A stretch of 64,000 bases of DNA, taken from assembly GCA_019119305.1 (NCBI GenBank), contig DWXH01000019.1, positions 214,096 through 278,095 on the forward strand, written 5' to 3'. Each line of letters starts with the position of its first letter. The first letter of the stretch is position 1. The notes beneath the pieces are model-generated. The model was given only the letters and a program-made list of their open reading frames with translations. It had not been told where the DNA came from and searched no databases. Shown here in pieces: positions 28,136-38,444 of the stretch. The stretch comes from Candidatus Alistipes merdigallinarum (GTDB taxonomy: Bacteria; Bacteroidota; Bacteroidia; Bacteroidales; Rikenellaceae). Both the position numbers and the translations under genes were made by a program.

Positions 28136-31100
28136 ATGAATAACTATTTCAAGAAAATTGACATTATTGTCGGATGGCTGTGTTTTGTATTTGCTTCGGC
28201 GGTCTATCTGTTGACCATGGAGCCCTCGGCCAGTTTCTGGGATTGTAGTGAATTTATCGCCACCTCGTATAAACTTGAAATCGGACACCCGCCTGGAGCC
28301 CCGTTGTTCATGATGATTTCACGGTTCTTTACGATATTTGCCGGACCGGAACATGCTGCGGCGATGGCTAATGCCATGTCGGCGATTGCCAGTGGAGCGA
28401 CCATCATGTTCCTTTTCTGGAGTATCACCCATCTGGCACGACGAGCTCTTAAACGAACTAAAAGTCAGTTGACTAAAGCTCAGACTTTTGCGGTGATCGG
28501 AACGGGCTTGATCGGTAGTTTGGCTTATACTTTTACCGATACGTTTTGGTTTTCGGCAGTAGAGGCAGAGGTGTATGCTTTATCATCATTTTTTACAGCT
28601 GTTGTTTTTTGGGCTATTTTGAAGTGGAGAAATGTTGCCAATAAACCTCATGCTAATCGTTGGATTATTCTAATTGCCTATCTGACCGGATTGGGAATCG
28701 GGGTACACCTGCTCAATTTGCTGACCATACCTCCAATTGTTTTAATCTATTATTTTAAAAAATATCCTGTGACCAAGTGGGGCGTTGTCAAGGCGTTGTG
28801 TGCGGCAGCGGCTATTCTGGTTGCCATCATGTTTATCATCATTCCCGGCACCGTCGAACTCGGAGCCTGGTTTGACCGTCTCTTCGTCAACGGCTTCGGC
28901 TTGCCCTTCAATAGCGGTATTACGGTTTACATCTTCCTGTTGTTCGCGCTGCTCGCCTGGGGCGTCTATTATACTCATAAAAAGGGTAAAGTTCTGGCAA
29001 ATACCCTCGTGTTGTGTGTGTCTGTAATTTTGTTGGGGTATGGGTCGTATGCTTCGGTGATTATCCGTTCGTCGGCAAACCCGCCGATGAACAGCAATGC
29101 CCCGGATAATCCTTATGGTTTGTTGTCGTTGTTGAATCGGGATCAATACGGAGCTCGTCCCTTGTTGAAAGGGTATAACTATTCGGCTCCTGCTATCGGA
29201 AATAAAATGAAGACGGTTTATTATCAGGGTGATAGTGGCCGTTATGAGTCGGCACAAACCCTTTCGGGGTATGAGTTCGATCCGAAATTCGTAACCTTTT
29301 TCCCTCGTATGCATGAACGAGGCGATAATAATATTCGAGCTTATAACAACTGGGTGAAGGTTAAGGGAAAACAGATTCAGCACGGCGACGAAACCATTAC
29401 GGTTCCAACCTTTGGCGAAAACTTGAAGTTTTTCTTCGCCTATCAGTTGAATTTTATGTACTGGAGGTATTTCCTGTGGAATTTCGTCGGACGCCAGAGC
29501 GATATACAATCGACAGGGGAGATTACCGATGGAAACTGGTTGTCCGGAATACCTTTTATTGATCAGTTGTTTCTCGGCCCTCAGAAGAGTATTCCTACGG
29601 AGATGAAGGAAAACAAGGGTAGGAATACCTACTATTTCCTACCTTTTATTCTCGGGATCATCGGGCTGATTTTCCAGTTGAACCGGGATGGGAAAAATTT
29701 CTCGGTCGTTATGGCCTTCTTTATCATGACAGGCGTGGCGATTGCGGTGTATCTGAACTCTCCTCCGGTCGAACCCCGTGAACGGGATTATGTATTTGCC
29801 GGTTCGTTCTATGCCTTCTGTATGTGGATCGGGTTCGGGGTGCTTGCCCTGTTCGAAGCCTGCAAACGTTGGTTTAAAAAAGAGAGCGTATCCACTGCTG
29901 TGTTGGCTACAGTGATCTGTGCCGTTGTTCCGACGATCCTTGCTGCACAGAACTGGGACGACCACGACCGTTCGGGTCGATATGTGGCTCCCGATTGGGG
30001 TAAGAACTATTTGAACTCTGCGTTGCCCGACGCTATTGTTATGAACTTCGGGGATAACGATACCTTCCCGTTGTGGTATGCACAGGAGGTCGAGGGTGTA
30101 CGTAAGGATATTCGGGTGATGAATATGAGTTATCTTGGCGGAGAGTGGTATATCGACCAGATGAGAATCAAGAGCAACGATTCGGAACCGGTGCCTTTCA
30201 ATTTGCCGCGCGATAAATACACTTATAAAAACGAAGCATTAGTCATCAAAGAGGTGTTCAAAAGTGCTACCGGCAAACAGGTGATCGATGAGTGGATTGC
30301 AGGAAATGATCCGCGTACGAAATTGTCTGATGGCGAAGATACGTTTGATTACATTCCAACGCGAAAAATAGCTATCCCGGTCAACAAGGAGAATGCAGTC
30401 GCAAGTGGTATTGTCCGTCCGGAAGATGCCCATTTGATGGTGGATACCATCTATTTGGATATCAAGAAAGATTATCTCCTGCGGAATGAGTTGATGTTGG
30501 TCGATCTGTTGGCGCATTTCGATTGGAAACGACCCATATATTTTACGCAGGCCTTCTCGTTGGAGGAGCTTGGATTGCAGAACTATCTGCAACAAGACGG
30601 CTTCCTCTATCGGTTGGTGCCGATCGTTACCACTTCGGATGACTTTTTGATCAAGGGACGGGTCGATCGGGAATATCTCTACGATAAATTGATGAACCAA
30701 TATTCGTATGGAAACCTTTCAGACCCGAAAGTGTATACTGATCATACCGTAGAGACGAATGTTAATGCAACTTCTATTCGCGTGCAATTTGTCAGATTGG
30801 CTAATGAATTGGTTGCGGCCGGCGATACGACCCGTGCTATTGAGGTATTGGATAAAGCTGTGAAAGAGATCCCGTTCTCGCAAATCCGGCACAATTATTT
30901 TACCCGATATATCGTCGAATCGTATTACAACGCAGGAGCTTTCGACAAGGGAAATGTTATTCTGGGAGATTATGCGAAGATATTGGAAGAGTATATGGAT
31001 TACTATTTGCAGTTCAAAGGAAAATATCGTGAGATGATTTTTACTCAGTTGAACGATAAATATTCAGACCTGTATAATCTTTATGTCCTAGCAAGAGCTT

Positions 31101-31234
31101 ACCATCAGCAGGATCAGGCGGACGCGATAGAAACCTTCTTCAGAAAGCACAGGCTGATAGAGGAAAAACGCGAACCGGCTGAGGAACAACAAAGTGTGCC
31201 GACTGGTGAGCAAAAGGACTCTGTCGAAGTATAA
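28136..31234 (+). CDS. DUF2723 membrane protein, GT-C / protein O-mannosyltransferase-like
   Basis: 1032 residues. The N-terminal half is polytopic, with the DUF2723 signature [13 protein letters not shown] followed by GHPPGAPLF, resembling the acidic loop of GT-C glycosyltransferases. A second membrane block (about 500-610) contains [20 protein letters not shown]. The C-terminal ~400 residues look soluble, with [20 protein letters not shown] and helices near the end ([15 protein letters not shown]). Homologues are universal in Bacteroidetes and may take part in protein O-glycosylation; that role is inference. A terminator follows. Confidence 0.85.
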   Translation: MNNYFKKIDIIVGWLCFVFASAVYLLTMEPSASFWDCSEFIATSYKLEIGHPPGAPLFMMISRFFTIFAGPEHAAAMANAMSAIASGATIMFLFWSITHLARRALKRTKSQLTKAQTFAVIGTGLIGSLAYTFTDTFWFSAVEAEVYALSSFFTAVVFWAILKWRNVANKPHANRWIILIAYLTGLGIGVHLLNLLTIPPIVLIYYFKKYPVTKWGVVKALCAAAAILVAIMFIIIPGTVELGAWFDRLFVNGFGLPFNSGITVYIFLLFALLAWGVYYTHKKGKVLANTLVLCVSVILLGYGSYASVIIRSSANPPMNSNAPDNPYGLLSLLNRDQYGARPLLKGYNYSAPAIGNKMKTVYYQGDSGRYESAQTLSGYEFDPKFVTFFPRMHERGDNNIRAYNNWVKVKGKQIQHGDETITVPTFGENLKFFFAYQLNFMYWRYFLWNFVGRQSDIQSTGEITDGNWLSGIPFIDQLFLGPQKSIPTEMKENKGRNTYYFLPFILGIIGLIFQLNRDGKNFSVVMAFFIMTGVAIAVYLNSPPVEPRERDYVFAGSFYAFCMWIGFGVLALFEACKRWFKKESVSTAVLATVICAVVPTILAAQNWDDHDRSGRYVAPDWGKNYLNSALPDAIVMNFGDNDTFPLWYAQEVEGVRKDIRVMNMSYLGGEWYIDQMRIKSNDSEPVPFNLPRDKYTYKNEALVIKEVFKSATGKQVIDEWIAGNDPRTKLSDGEDTFDYIPTRKIAIPVNKENAVASGIVRPEDAHLMVDTIYLDIKKDYLLRNELMLVDLLAHFDWKRPIYFTQAFSLEELGLQNYLQQDGFLYRLVPIVTTSDDFLIKGRVDREYLYDKLMNQYSYGNLSDPKVYTDHTVETNVNATSIRVQFVRLANELVAAGDTTRAIEVLDKAVKEIPFSQIRHNYFTRYIVESYYNAGAFDKGNVILGDYAKILEEYMDYYLQFKGKYREMIFTQLNDKYSDLYNLYVLARAYHQQDQADAIETFFRKHRLIEEKREPAEEQQSVPTGEQKDSVEV

Positions 31235-31280
31235 AGAGAATAAAACAACAGCTCATGAGAGCTGGAGTAAATAGTGTAGA

Positions 31281-31332
31281 GAGGTCCGAACGTAGCGTGA
31301 AGGGGAAACTCATGGCTTCGGACCTCTTTTTA
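31281..31332 (+). terminator. Terminator between the DUF2723 gene and rnhB
   Basis: A 10-bp perfect stem (GAGGTCCGAA at 31281-31290, TTCGGACCTC at 31318-31327) plus TTTTT. It lies inside the longest rnhB frame (from 31255), which supports the later start at 31345. Confidence 0.75.
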
Positions 31333-31344
31333 TCTTCAAAAACT

Positions 31345-31947
31345 ATGTTGAAATCTTGTTTTCAGGATCAGTGGATCGAAGCCGGGTGTGATGAGGCCGG
31401 ACGTGGTCCTTTAGCTGGCCCTGTTGCGGCTGCGGCCGTGATTCTGCCCAAAGGCTGGGAACACCCGTCGCTCAACGATTCGAAACAGATGAGCGAGAAG
31501 AATCGTTATCTGTTGCGTGAGGTTATTCAACAGCAGGCCGTAGCCTGGGCTGTGGCGATGGTCGAGCCCGAAGAGATCGATCGGATCAACATCTTGAATG
31601 CCTCGTTCCTCGCGATGAGCCGGGCTGTCGAACAGCTCTCCGTCCGGCCTCAGTTGCTACTGATCGACGGTAATCGCTTTAAATCCAAATTGGAGATCCC
31701 GTTTCGTTGTTTTGTCGGTGGAGATGCTACCTTCGCTTCGATTGCGGCGGCTTCCGTTCTGGCCAAAACCTACCGGGACGATTATATGGTGAAAATCGCA
31801 CAAGAATATCCTATGTACAACTGGCAGAAAAACAAAGGCTATCCTACCAAAGAACATCGTGAAGCGATTCGGGAATATGGTCTGTCTCCTTACCATCGGC
31901 TCTCGTTCGGTCGGATGCAAGATCAGTTGGATTTATTCAATAATTGA
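31345..31947 (+). CDS. rnhB: Ribonuclease HII
   Basis: 200 residues. Active-site motif [21 protein letters not shown] with the metal-binding Asp-Glu, then [18 protein letters not shown] and [15 protein letters not shown]. It cuts RNA in RNA-DNA hybrids and at misincorporated ribonucleotides. Length and start (MLKSCFQ) fit the family; the upstream 30 codons pass through a terminator hairpin. It is the last housekeeping gene before the phage-like cluster. Confidence 0.93.
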   Translation: MLKSCFQDQWIEAGCDEAGRGPLAGPVAAAAVILPKGWEHPSLNDSKQMSEKNRYLLREVIQQQAVAWAVAMVEPEEIDRINILNASFLAMSRAVEQLSVRPQLLLIDGNRFKSKLEIPFRCFVGGDATFASIAAASVLAKTYRDDYMVKIAQEYPMYNWQKNKGYPTKEHREAIREYGLSPYHRLSFGRMQDQLDLFNN

Positions 31948-32005
31948 ATTTTTTAGGTAGGAAATCTTGATAGTTTATTTGGGTTAATTTGTTGTAAATC
32001 AGAAT

Positions 32006-32042
32006 ATTTTGTATAAGTAAATTTTGTGTGTTTATACAAAAT
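32006..32042. repeat. Inverted repeat upstream of the phage-like cluster (possible operator)
   Basis: Perfect 11-bp arms, ATTTTGTATAA and TTATACAAAAT, separated by 15 bases. It is too widely spaced and A/T-rich for an ordinary terminator. Half-sites TTTGTA/TACAAA also occur as a tight palindrome next to the HTH-S24 repressor (51003-51015). Confidence 0.5.
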
Positions 32043-32054
32043 TTGAAAAAATGT

Positions 32055-32097
32055 ACTCCGCCCTCTTGACAAAAGGGGGTGGAGTGTTTTATATTTG
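32055..32097 (+). promoter_or_regulatory. GC-rich dyad plus -7 box at the head of the phage-like cluster
   Basis: An 11-bp dyad (ACTCCGCCCTC/GGGGGTGGAGT, two G-T pairs) with a 9-base loop at 32055-32085 is followed by TATATTTG (32090-32097), a Bacteroidetes -7 match; TTGAC at 32066-32070 lies 19 bases before it. The dyad could be the rnhB terminator, an operator over the promoter, or both. Confidence 0.5.
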
Positions 32098-32103
32098 TCC
32101 ATA

Positions 32104-32247
32104 ATGAAATATGAGGAATTGTTGAAAGTGAGAATTGATGGGACGATTCATATTTTATTAACAGAGTCTGAAAAATTATCTGTAGATATCAACAGTATTT
32201 TATTCCCGTTTGATGAACGGAATGTTAATAACTTATTTAATCTATAA
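32104..32247 (+). CDS. Hypothetical 47-residue protein, first ORF of the phage-like cluster
   Basis: MKYEELLKVRIDGTIHILL begins the peptide, which ends NVNNLFNL. The ATG is only 6 bases after the -7 box, so the message would be almost leaderless. I recognise no family. It is co-oriented with, and 6 bases before, the next ORF. Coding status is uncertain. Confidence 0.4.
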   Translation: MKYEELLKVRIDGTIHILLTESEKLSVDINSILFPFDERNVNNLFNL

Positions 32248-32253
32248 CCTATT

Positions 32254-32538
32254 ATGTCTATGCAAACATCAAAAAAAAGAAAAACAGCCGGAGCTGAGGT
32301 GTCAAAAAAAGTAAAGGCTTCAGCAGCGGAAAACTTTGTGCAGATTGCACAATCGTATAATGATGAGTCGGTTAGTTGTGCCACTTCGCGGTCATTAGAG
32401 GCCATGAAAGTAGCGCGAAACGAAGTCGAGCGTCTGGTGAAAATCAGAGCAGATCATAAATTGTCGAATAGCCGTGCAAATAGTGTGGCTAAAGAGTTGA
32501 AAGAGTTGATAAAAGTCTTATCCCTTTATAATTATTGA
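32254..32538 (+). CDS. Hypothetical basic helical protein
   Basis: 94 residues: a Lys-rich N terminus (SMQTSKKRKTAGAEVSKKVKAS) then predicted long helices with heptad-like spacing (EAMKVARNEVERLVKIRADHK, KELKELIKVL). No family recognised; it could bind nucleic acid or assemble through a coiled coil. Second ORF of the phage-like cluster. Confidence 0.6.
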   Translation: MSMQTSKKRKTAGAEVSKKVKASAAENFVQIAQSYNDESVSCATSRSLEAMKVARNEVERLVKIRADHKLSNSRANSVAKELKELIKVLSLYNY

Positions 32539-32615
32539 CAGATTGCGATCTAATTATATAGGTTTGTTAATAGTATTTCAACAGTATTTTAACAGTAAAA
32601 CGGAAGTTATCAATA

Positions 32616-33500
32616 ATGACAACCTTGCAAATTAATGGCCAATCCTATTGTTGTCCATCAGACTGGACCGAGTTGAAGTGGTCACAGTTTATTGCTCTGA
32701 GACGTTTCGATCAATGCGAGGAAAAGCCTGTTCGAAAAGGGACTGGTGAACCAGGTAAAATAAATATTACTGACGATACGGGACTATGGGATGAGGATGT
32801 GATGGTAGCGAAAGAAACAGAACTGCTTTCCCTGTTTTGCGGAGTTGAACCGGAGATTGCTGTACGCGTCGATCCGGCGGATCGGAAACGGTTCGTGACA
32901 TGTTTGCTGCGTCGGTTTATGAATTCAGATCAGACGGATTATGACCAACGTACAACCCATGCATGCAATGATGATCCATTCCTCTCTGATCTGACGACTT
33001 CTGATGAGCAATGCGAAATCCGTTGTGGCGATGAGATGATCTATTTCCCGGAATCAGGGCAGACGTTTGATGGAGCAACTATTCCTTTATGCGATGTGTC
33101 GGCCGTTCAATGGTGTGAAGCCGCCGATCTGTATTTGACCGATAAATGGGAATATGCTCCTCTGATCGTGGCTGTACTCTGTAAAGGAGAAGAGGCTGGA
33201 TATATCGAGCGTGTCGTTAAACGTCGCGCTGAATGGATGAAAGAATTATACATGAGTACAATTTTCTCCCTTTTTCTTACACTGAATAGGGCTCATCGGA
33301 AAATGAAAGACCTTTATCCGGAATGTTATACCAAAAAGTCAGCAGCATTCTATTCTTTTCAAAATTCACCGGTTTTTTCATGGAACGAGCTTTTGCTATG
33401 GGCAGGACATTTTAGGGCCGATGAGATTGAACAGCTTCGTTCAATGAATTGCTATGATTTTATGGCTTTGGTAAATGGGCGGATCAAATCGGGGAACTGA
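32616..33500 (+). CDS. Phage protein, tail-assembly-chaperone-like
   Basis: 294 residues. The start LQINGQSYCCPSDWTELKWS, then an alpha-helical stretch ending in SLFCGVEPE, resembles the opening of tail-assembly-chaperone-like proteins of Bacteroidetes phages (PSDW-x-ELT-x-x-Q). The second half is helical with WMKELYMSTIFSLFLTLN. The position directly before a tail-terminator-like gene agrees. Similarity is from memory of family style, so function is tentative. No frame damage. Confidence 0.5.
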   Translation: MTTLQINGQSYCCPSDWTELKWSQFIALRRFDQCEEKPVRKGTGEPGKINITDDTGLWDEDVMVAKETELLSLFCGVEPEIAVRVDPADRKRFVTCLLRRFMNSDQTDYDQRTTHACNDDPFLSDLTTSDEQCEIRCGDEMIYFPESGQTFDGATIPLCDVSAVQWCEAADLYLTDKWEYAPLIVAVLCKGEEAGYIERVVKRRAEWMKELYMSTIFSLFLTLNRAHRKMKDLYPECYTKKSAAFYSFQNSPVFSWNELLLWAGHFRADEIEQLRSMNCYDFMALVNGRIKSGN

Positions 33501-33531
33501 CAGGTCTGATAAACTTTAAAATAAAATTTAT

Positions 33532-33945
33532 ATGCTTAGAAATCAACTGTCTGCCGCAGTAAAAAACGCGGCGGAAAAGCTCGGGTATACCTTTTTCGAA
33601 GGATTTGGATACCGAATGAATGAAAAAAATATCGATTTTCCTGCCGCTTGGTGGTGTCCACCCAAGATCCGTTCAGTGCGTGGACGTAAGGAAGGAATTG
33701 TCGTTTATCGAGTCGAATTGGTTTTGATGTCTGCAAATCGAAAATACGACGAGGTCGCTAAAAATCGGATATGGGACGAAATGGAAGAACATGCTTTGAA
33801 GATTTATTCGGATATAGTTGATGATCAGGGCGTTTTCTGTACAGATAATATTGCGCTCACTCCTGCCGAATGTTCGTTGACCCGTCAGGGTGAGTTGTCG
33901 TTGAAAGCCGAATTCGATGTGAAAATGAGTTTTATCTATGTTTAA
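33532..33945 (+). CDS. Phage tail-terminator/completion-like protein
   Basis: 137 residues, alpha/beta. It starts with a helix (MLRNQLSAAVKNAAEKLGY) and then has alternating strands with VYRVELVLMS and a C-terminal strand LKAEFDVKMSFIYV, a layout like tail terminator or minor tail proteins. It sits between the chaperone-like and the tail-tip-like genes. Assignment rests on position, size and overall look. Confidence 0.45.
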   Translation: MLRNQLSAAVKNAAEKLGYTFFEGFGYRMNEKNIDFPAAWWCPPKIRSVRGRKEGIVVYRVELVLMSANRKYDEVAKNRIWDEMEEHALKIYSDIVDDQGVFCTDNIALTPAECSLTRQGELSLKAEFDVKMSFIYV

Positions 33946-33959
33946 ATTGTATTACCGAA

Positions 33960-34964
33960 ATGAATATTGTAAAGTTTCCGACACAGTATTCCTCTGCCTT
34001 TAAAGAGGCGATATGTCAGATATCAGCCACCACAAACGAAATTGTCGAATTGGATTTGTATGATCATGCCGGAACCTCTATTATCGGGAGAAGACGGTTT
34101 TACGGGGCGAGTTCGTATGATGTCAATTTGGCGTATTGTGGACAATGTCAGCTGGATGTCCTACCCTTGAATACCGTACAATGTGTTTTTGTCGTGCCGA
34201 CAGGACGTGCAATAAATGTGACGGTCGGTGCAGGTAGCCTCCGAAGATCTACCGTATTGACGGGTGGACAACGAACCTGTTTTTCCTATGAAAAATTGTC
34301 TGAGTCTCCGGATATGCTTGATATATCGACAAACGAATGGGATGAGATTGCTGTGATTGCAGAAGGAGGATCGATACGTGCCGATGTGATTGTGGAAAAC
34401 CCGACTGCAATGGTTGTGGAGCTGGCCACAAAGTCCGATGCTCAGGGTTTGTTGGTCTTTGCTCTGAAAATGTCTGATCTGGTGACGAAATTAACAGCGG
34501 CGGGAAAAAACACATTGGCTCCCGGGGAACAAATCAAGGTGCGTATCTCGGATGGAGAGGACTATGTGTTGGCCGAGCAAGGGTATAGGATCGTCTCGCC
34601 ATCGACAGACAGCGTGAGATTATGTTGGTGGAATGCACTCGGTCAGATCGACTATTACACGATGAGAAGAATGTTAGAGTCGGAGTACGAATTGCAAAAA
34701 GAACGGATTCTGGCTCCCGATGGATACAAAGTGACCGAGTGTAAGCGTGAACGGAAAATGAAAATCGTTTCGGATTTCGTAGACTCTGAAACGATTGAAT
34801 GGCTGAGTGAAATAGCCTCTTCACCACGTGTGTGGCTCGTCGAAAACGGACAACCTGTGCGCGTGGACGTCCTTGCCGAGTCTGTCAAATTGAGCGGAAC
34901 ACAACCCGTTCAGGTAGACGTTACGCTCAGATACAATGATCCAGATTTTTTACAACACGAATAG
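33960..34964 (+). CDS. Phage distal-tail-like protein
   Basis: 334 residues, mostly beta. The segment RLCWWNALGQIDYYTMRR, followed by a region with KIVSDFVDSETIEWLSEIASSP, resembles a tail protein family found in Bacteroidetes phages (a WLN-x-x-GG-x-DYYTF motif). It is 3 bases from the next gene, a large tail-tip-like protein, suggesting both build the same end of the particle. Confidence 0.5.
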   Translation: MNIVKFPTQYSSAFKEAICQISATTNEIVELDLYDHAGTSIIGRRRFYGASSYDVNLAYCGQCQLDVLPLNTVQCVFVVPTGRAINVTVGAGSLRRSTVLTGGQRTCFSYEKLSESPDMLDISTNEWDEIAVIAEGGSIRADVIVENPTAMVVELATKSDAQGLLVFALKMSDLVTKLTAAGKNTLAPGEQIKVRISDGEDYVLAEQGYRIVSPSTDSVRLCWWNALGQIDYYTMRRMLESEYELQKERILAPDGYKVTECKRERKMKIVSDFVDSETIEWLSEIASSPRVWLVENGQPVRVDVLAESVKLSGTQPVQVDVTLRYNDPDFLQHE

Positions 34965-34967
34965 GTT

Positions 34968-37340
34968 ATGATTAAATTATATGTGGATGATCGTCTTGTC
35001 GATATAGATCGGCAAACGTCGGTCTCTATATCGCTGGGAATTGCCTCTGTAACAGAGATAGAATCAGGACGTACCGGATACTCAAAAACCATTCAAGTAC
35101 CTATGACTGCTCGAAACCGCACTATTTTTGGTGATGCGGCGGAGTTGCATGCAGCAGACGCGTTCAATCAGGGCGTGCATACCGCCCGGATTGAAGTCGA
35201 TGGATGTGTTGTCATTGAAGGTACTCCCATGATGACACGTTGTGCTGCCGGGACTCAAGGTAGCGGATGGTATCGAATGAATATTATCGGAGCAGGGAAA
35301 GAGTGGGTTAAAAGTGCGGCAGAAAAGATGTTTAATGAGATTGAAATCGATTTCGAAAAAACAATATCTGCCGATACCGTAACACAAAGTTGGACGTGGA
35401 ATGAACCCGTCCGTTTTTTCCCCGTACAGCGGGATCGTTTTGATGTTGTTAATAATTCACTCGAAGGAGGAGTCAAACTTTTGACTTTTTCGGATTACCA
35501 TCCATTTATCCATGTCCGGACTCTGGTCGATGCGATTGCGGCTGCTGGAGGATATACGATCAGTTCGCAATTTATGGACGGCGATTTTTTCAAATCCTTG
35601 TACATGAGTGGGAAATATCCCGAAAAAGAGGTCGATTATCTGGCCGATGAAATGGGATTTCTTGCGGGAAGATTTGATGACGCGACGTCAACGGCCGACC
35701 GTTTCGGAAGGGTTTATGCCGATCCGTTTACGACGATATCTTCCATCGGAAATCTGGTTGATACGGCCGATCCCGATGAAATATCTGAAAACAATATATC
35801 GGTCGATGGTGTCTATAATCACGGAGGTTGTTTCAAAAAGGATACAAACGGAAGAGTAGGCTATTATCCTCTGGAACAGGTAACGGTGGGTTTTGAATAT
35901 GAGTTTCATTATCTTTCGGATTTCCGAATCGCCAGCCGTGACGAATTGAAGTGTTTTGATCGAGTCTATTTGGATGATGATGTCGAACGAAAATATTCAG
36001 TCAAAAACCAGTATGAAGATCGAAGAAATTCGTTCCATGACATGTGGAGTTATCTTTTGATCGTTTTCGATCACGACGATGGAAACAGCTATATGTTCTC
36101 TTACGAGCGTGAAGATGGTACGGTAGTAAACAAAACCAATTTTACGACAAGAAGCGTTACCATCGGTATGGAGGAAAGCGTAACGGTTCAAAACCCTAAA
36201 TTGTGGATCAAAAGTGGAACCACATATCAGATTTATGATGGTGATTGGGCCCTTTATGACGGGTATATTTCTGAAACGGGACAGATCGAAATTGCATTGA
36301 CGGTACGAAGCGCAGCAAGCGAAGTCTCTCAGACGAATCCAAAATATTTTCACGAGATCCATTTTGGAGGTGCGGATGAGGGTATGTCGATGACTCTTTA
36401 CAAAACGACCCGGTTAAAAACGGTATTTATGCCTCACCCTTGTGAGGGACAGGAAATTACCTTTTCTGATATTGCGGCCCATAGAATTCGTCAGATCGAA
36501 TTGATGAATGCCCTCAAACAGATGTTTAACCTTTACTTTTATACCGATACGCTCACTAAAACGATCTATATCGAACCGCGTGAATCATTTTATTCTAGTT
36601 CGGTGATTGTAGACTGGAGCGATCGGCTCGATCTGGACAAACCGGTCGAAATTGAAGAGATGGGTGCAGATTTGTCCCAATATTTTACATTGTGTTATCA
36701 GACTGGCGATGCTTATGCGGCCCGTTGGGACCAAACGCATCAAACGGTTTTCGGACAGTGGAGTACGGAAATTTTCAATCGTTTCGCCGAAGAGGGAGAA
36801 CATGTTTATCAAAACCCCCTTTTTGTCCCGACGTTGAGCGAAACAGGAGCTTATGCTGATGTGCCTCAGGTTTCGTTGATTCAAGTCGGAGACAGATATG
36901 ACGACGGAACGGAGGATTACCAGAATCTGAATTTCCCCGCTAAAATTGTCCGGTTTTGCGGGATGGAAACTCTGGAACAGGGACGTTGGGGATGGCCATC
37001 TTACGGTGTACAATATCCGAAGATTGCATTTCATGATCCATCTGGAGATGAGCCTTTTTCACTCTGTTTTGAAGATCGGGATAACTGTTCAGGATTGCAT
37101 ACCTACTACGATAAAACGGTGGAGCTTTATAACAAAAGTCGCAGGGTAACCCTCTATGTCAGGTTGCGGCCGGAAGATGTCGAACCTTTCTCTTCTCCGA
37201 ACGGTTTGTGTCGGGATTTTCGTGCTCTGTTTAAATTGAAAATAGCGGGCGAGACGCTTTGGTGCCGTTTGGAAGAGATTTGTGACTATAATCCTGCTGT
37301 AAACACTTCGACTAAATGTGTATTTCTTAAAAATGTTTGA
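34968..37340 (+). CDS. Large phage tail-tip / hub-like structural protein
   Basis: 790 residues, the largest protein of the cluster. Its N terminus (MIKLYVDDRLVDIDRQ, then GRTGYSKTIQVPMTARNR, with NRTIFGDAAELH) is like the start of large tail proteins in Bacteroidetes phages, which carry an SKTI-x-IP-x-T-x-N-x-x-F pattern. The rest is beta-rich with aromatic repeats. It is not a tape measure: no long coiled coil and no membrane segments. Intact. Confidence 0.55.
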   Translation: MIKLYVDDRLVDIDRQTSVSISLGIASVTEIESGRTGYSKTIQVPMTARNRTIFGDAAELHAADAFNQGVHTARIEVDGCVVIEGTPMMTRCAAGTQGSGWYRMNIIGAGKEWVKSAAEKMFNEIEIDFEKTISADTVTQSWTWNEPVRFFPVQRDRFDVVNNSLEGGVKLLTFSDYHPFIHVRTLVDAIAAAGGYTISSQFMDGDFFKSLYMSGKYPEKEVDYLADEMGFLAGRFDDATSTADRFGRVYADPFTTISSIGNLVDTADPDEISENNISVDGVYNHGGCFKKDTNGRVGYYPLEQVTVGFEYEFHYLSDFRIASRDELKCFDRVYLDDDVERKYSVKNQYEDRRNSFHDMWSYLLIVFDHDDGNSYMFSYEREDGTVVNKTNFTTRSVTIGMEESVTVQNPKLWIKSGTTYQIYDGDWALYDGYISETGQIEIALTVRSAASEVSQTNPKYFHEIHFGGADEGMSMTLYKTTRLKTVFMPHPCEGQEITFSDIAAHRIRQIELMNALKQMFNLYFYTDTLTKTIYIEPRESFYSSSVIVDWSDRLDLDKPVEIEEMGADLSQYFTLCYQTGDAYAARWDQTHQTVFGQWSTEIFNRFAEEGEHVYQNPLFVPTLSETGAYADVPQVSLIQVGDRYDDGTEDYQNLNFPAKIVRFCGMETLEQGRWGWPSYGVQYPKIAFHDPSGDEPFSLCFEDRDNCSGLHTYYDKTVELYNKSRRVTLYVRLRPEDVEPFSSPNGLCRDFRALFKLKIAGETLWCRLEEICDYNPAVNTSTKCVFLKNV

Positions 37341-37342
37341 GT

Positions 37343-38089
37343 ATGACAAATGAAAAATGGTACCGAATAGAATGGGATGAGGAATTGTGGACAAAATTGG
37401 ATTCTGTCCCTTCTGATCGGATAGAAACAAATATCGGTCGCCGCAATGCGGAAGATATGGTTGTCGAAGGTATGCACATGCACGAAAATGTGAATATTCC
37501 TTCCGAATTGTCTGAAGAACAGGATTTCGCTGTTGATTCACGAGGAAGCCTGTCCCATATGCAGGAGGTAGGTGGTGATGACCGAAAAAACACTACGGCT
37601 AACTTTTTATCCTCTTTTGATGATCCTGGAAATGTGAGACATGCTTCTGATTCTGCTTTTGAAGGAGTTGGGAAAGTTGAGCCACGTTTGGATTCCGGTT
37701 TTGTACAGGAGGCTCCCTCCTATATAGCATCATTTCGCGGAGGTGGGGGCTTCGATTTTCGTAGAGAGACATTCAATAATGAAACACTCTCTGATGTACA
37801 GCATCCGGTGAACTTTACTTATATTCGGAATACAGATACAGATTCGAATCGTATACTGAAAGATAGGTCGTATGAGTCTGTTTCTGATGGGTATTTCTCG
37901 GAAAATGTTTCGGTTGTCGGTGAGGAAAATGACTTTCTGCCAAAAGAGAGCAATCGGTCCGCTTTGCAACAAACGGTTCGGCAAGTTGTGGAAGAGAAAT
38001 TGTCTGAATTGAAAGTGTATGTTTTGGAATCTGATATTACAGACGCACAACAAGCTGTCAAAACTGTAGTCAAACAAGCCACCTTTTAA
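37343..38089 (+). CDS. Hypothetical structural or accessory protein of the cluster
   Basis: 248 residues, acidic and low in hydrophobics in the middle (Ser, Asp, Glu and Gly rich), with a predicted helical C terminus (ALQQTVRQVVEEKLSELKVYVLESDITDAQQAVKTVVKQ). That last part is a typical ending of Bacteroidetes phage or conjugative proteins with the phrase VYVLESDIT. A TTG six bases upstream is also possible; ATG 37343 follows the previous stop directly. Confidence 0.5.
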   Translation: MTNEKWYRIEWDEELWTKLDSVPSDRIETNIGRRNAEDMVVEGMHMHENVNIPSELSEEQDFAVDSRGSLSHMQEVGGDDRKNTTANFLSSFDDPGNVRHASDSAFEGVGKVEPRLDSGFVQEAPSYIASFRGGGGFDFRRETFNNETLSDVQHPVNFTYIRNTDTDSNRILKDRSYESVSDGYFSENVSVVGEENDFLPKESNRSALQQTVRQVVEEKLSELKVYVLESDITDAQQAVKTVVKQATF

Positions 38090-38099
38090 AAAATAGTAT

Positions 38100-38369
38100 A
38101 TGACGGTATATCAAAAAGAGTTGATGCATTTGTTGCAGAATAAATTCGGGCAGCTTTCGGCCGTGCAGTTGATCGAAAAGTTGTCTGCAATCGGAGTACT
38201 GGATTGCATATTGTGTAAGGTTCTTGTTATCAGGGAATTTGTTAATGCGTTACAACGCAATGGCGTCAAAAAAATAGATGCTATGTGGATCGCCTCCGAA
38301 AAGTTCGCATGTTCGTATGAGTATATACGGAAATGTATGTATTACTATACCGATGTCGGTTTGAATTGA
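38100..38369 (+). CDS. Small HTH-like protein of the phage cluster
   Basis: 89 residues, all helical. The C-terminal part, IDAMWIASEKFACSYEYIRK then CMYYYTD, has the pattern of a helix-turn-helix (A-x-x-F-x-x-S-x-x-x-I-x-K). It may be a regulator, such as a late-gene activator. No family named with confidence. Confidence 0.45.
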   Translation: MTVYQKELMHLLQNKFGQLSAVQLIEKLSAIGVLDCILCKVLVIREFVNALQRNGVKKIDAMWIASEKFACSYEYIRKCMYYYTDVGLN

Positions 38370-38444
38370 GTCGGCTTTTGTAGAAACAAATCCTTTAGTG
38401 AAACGATTATTTTCGTAAGGTTAATTTAAAATAAATTATTCAAA

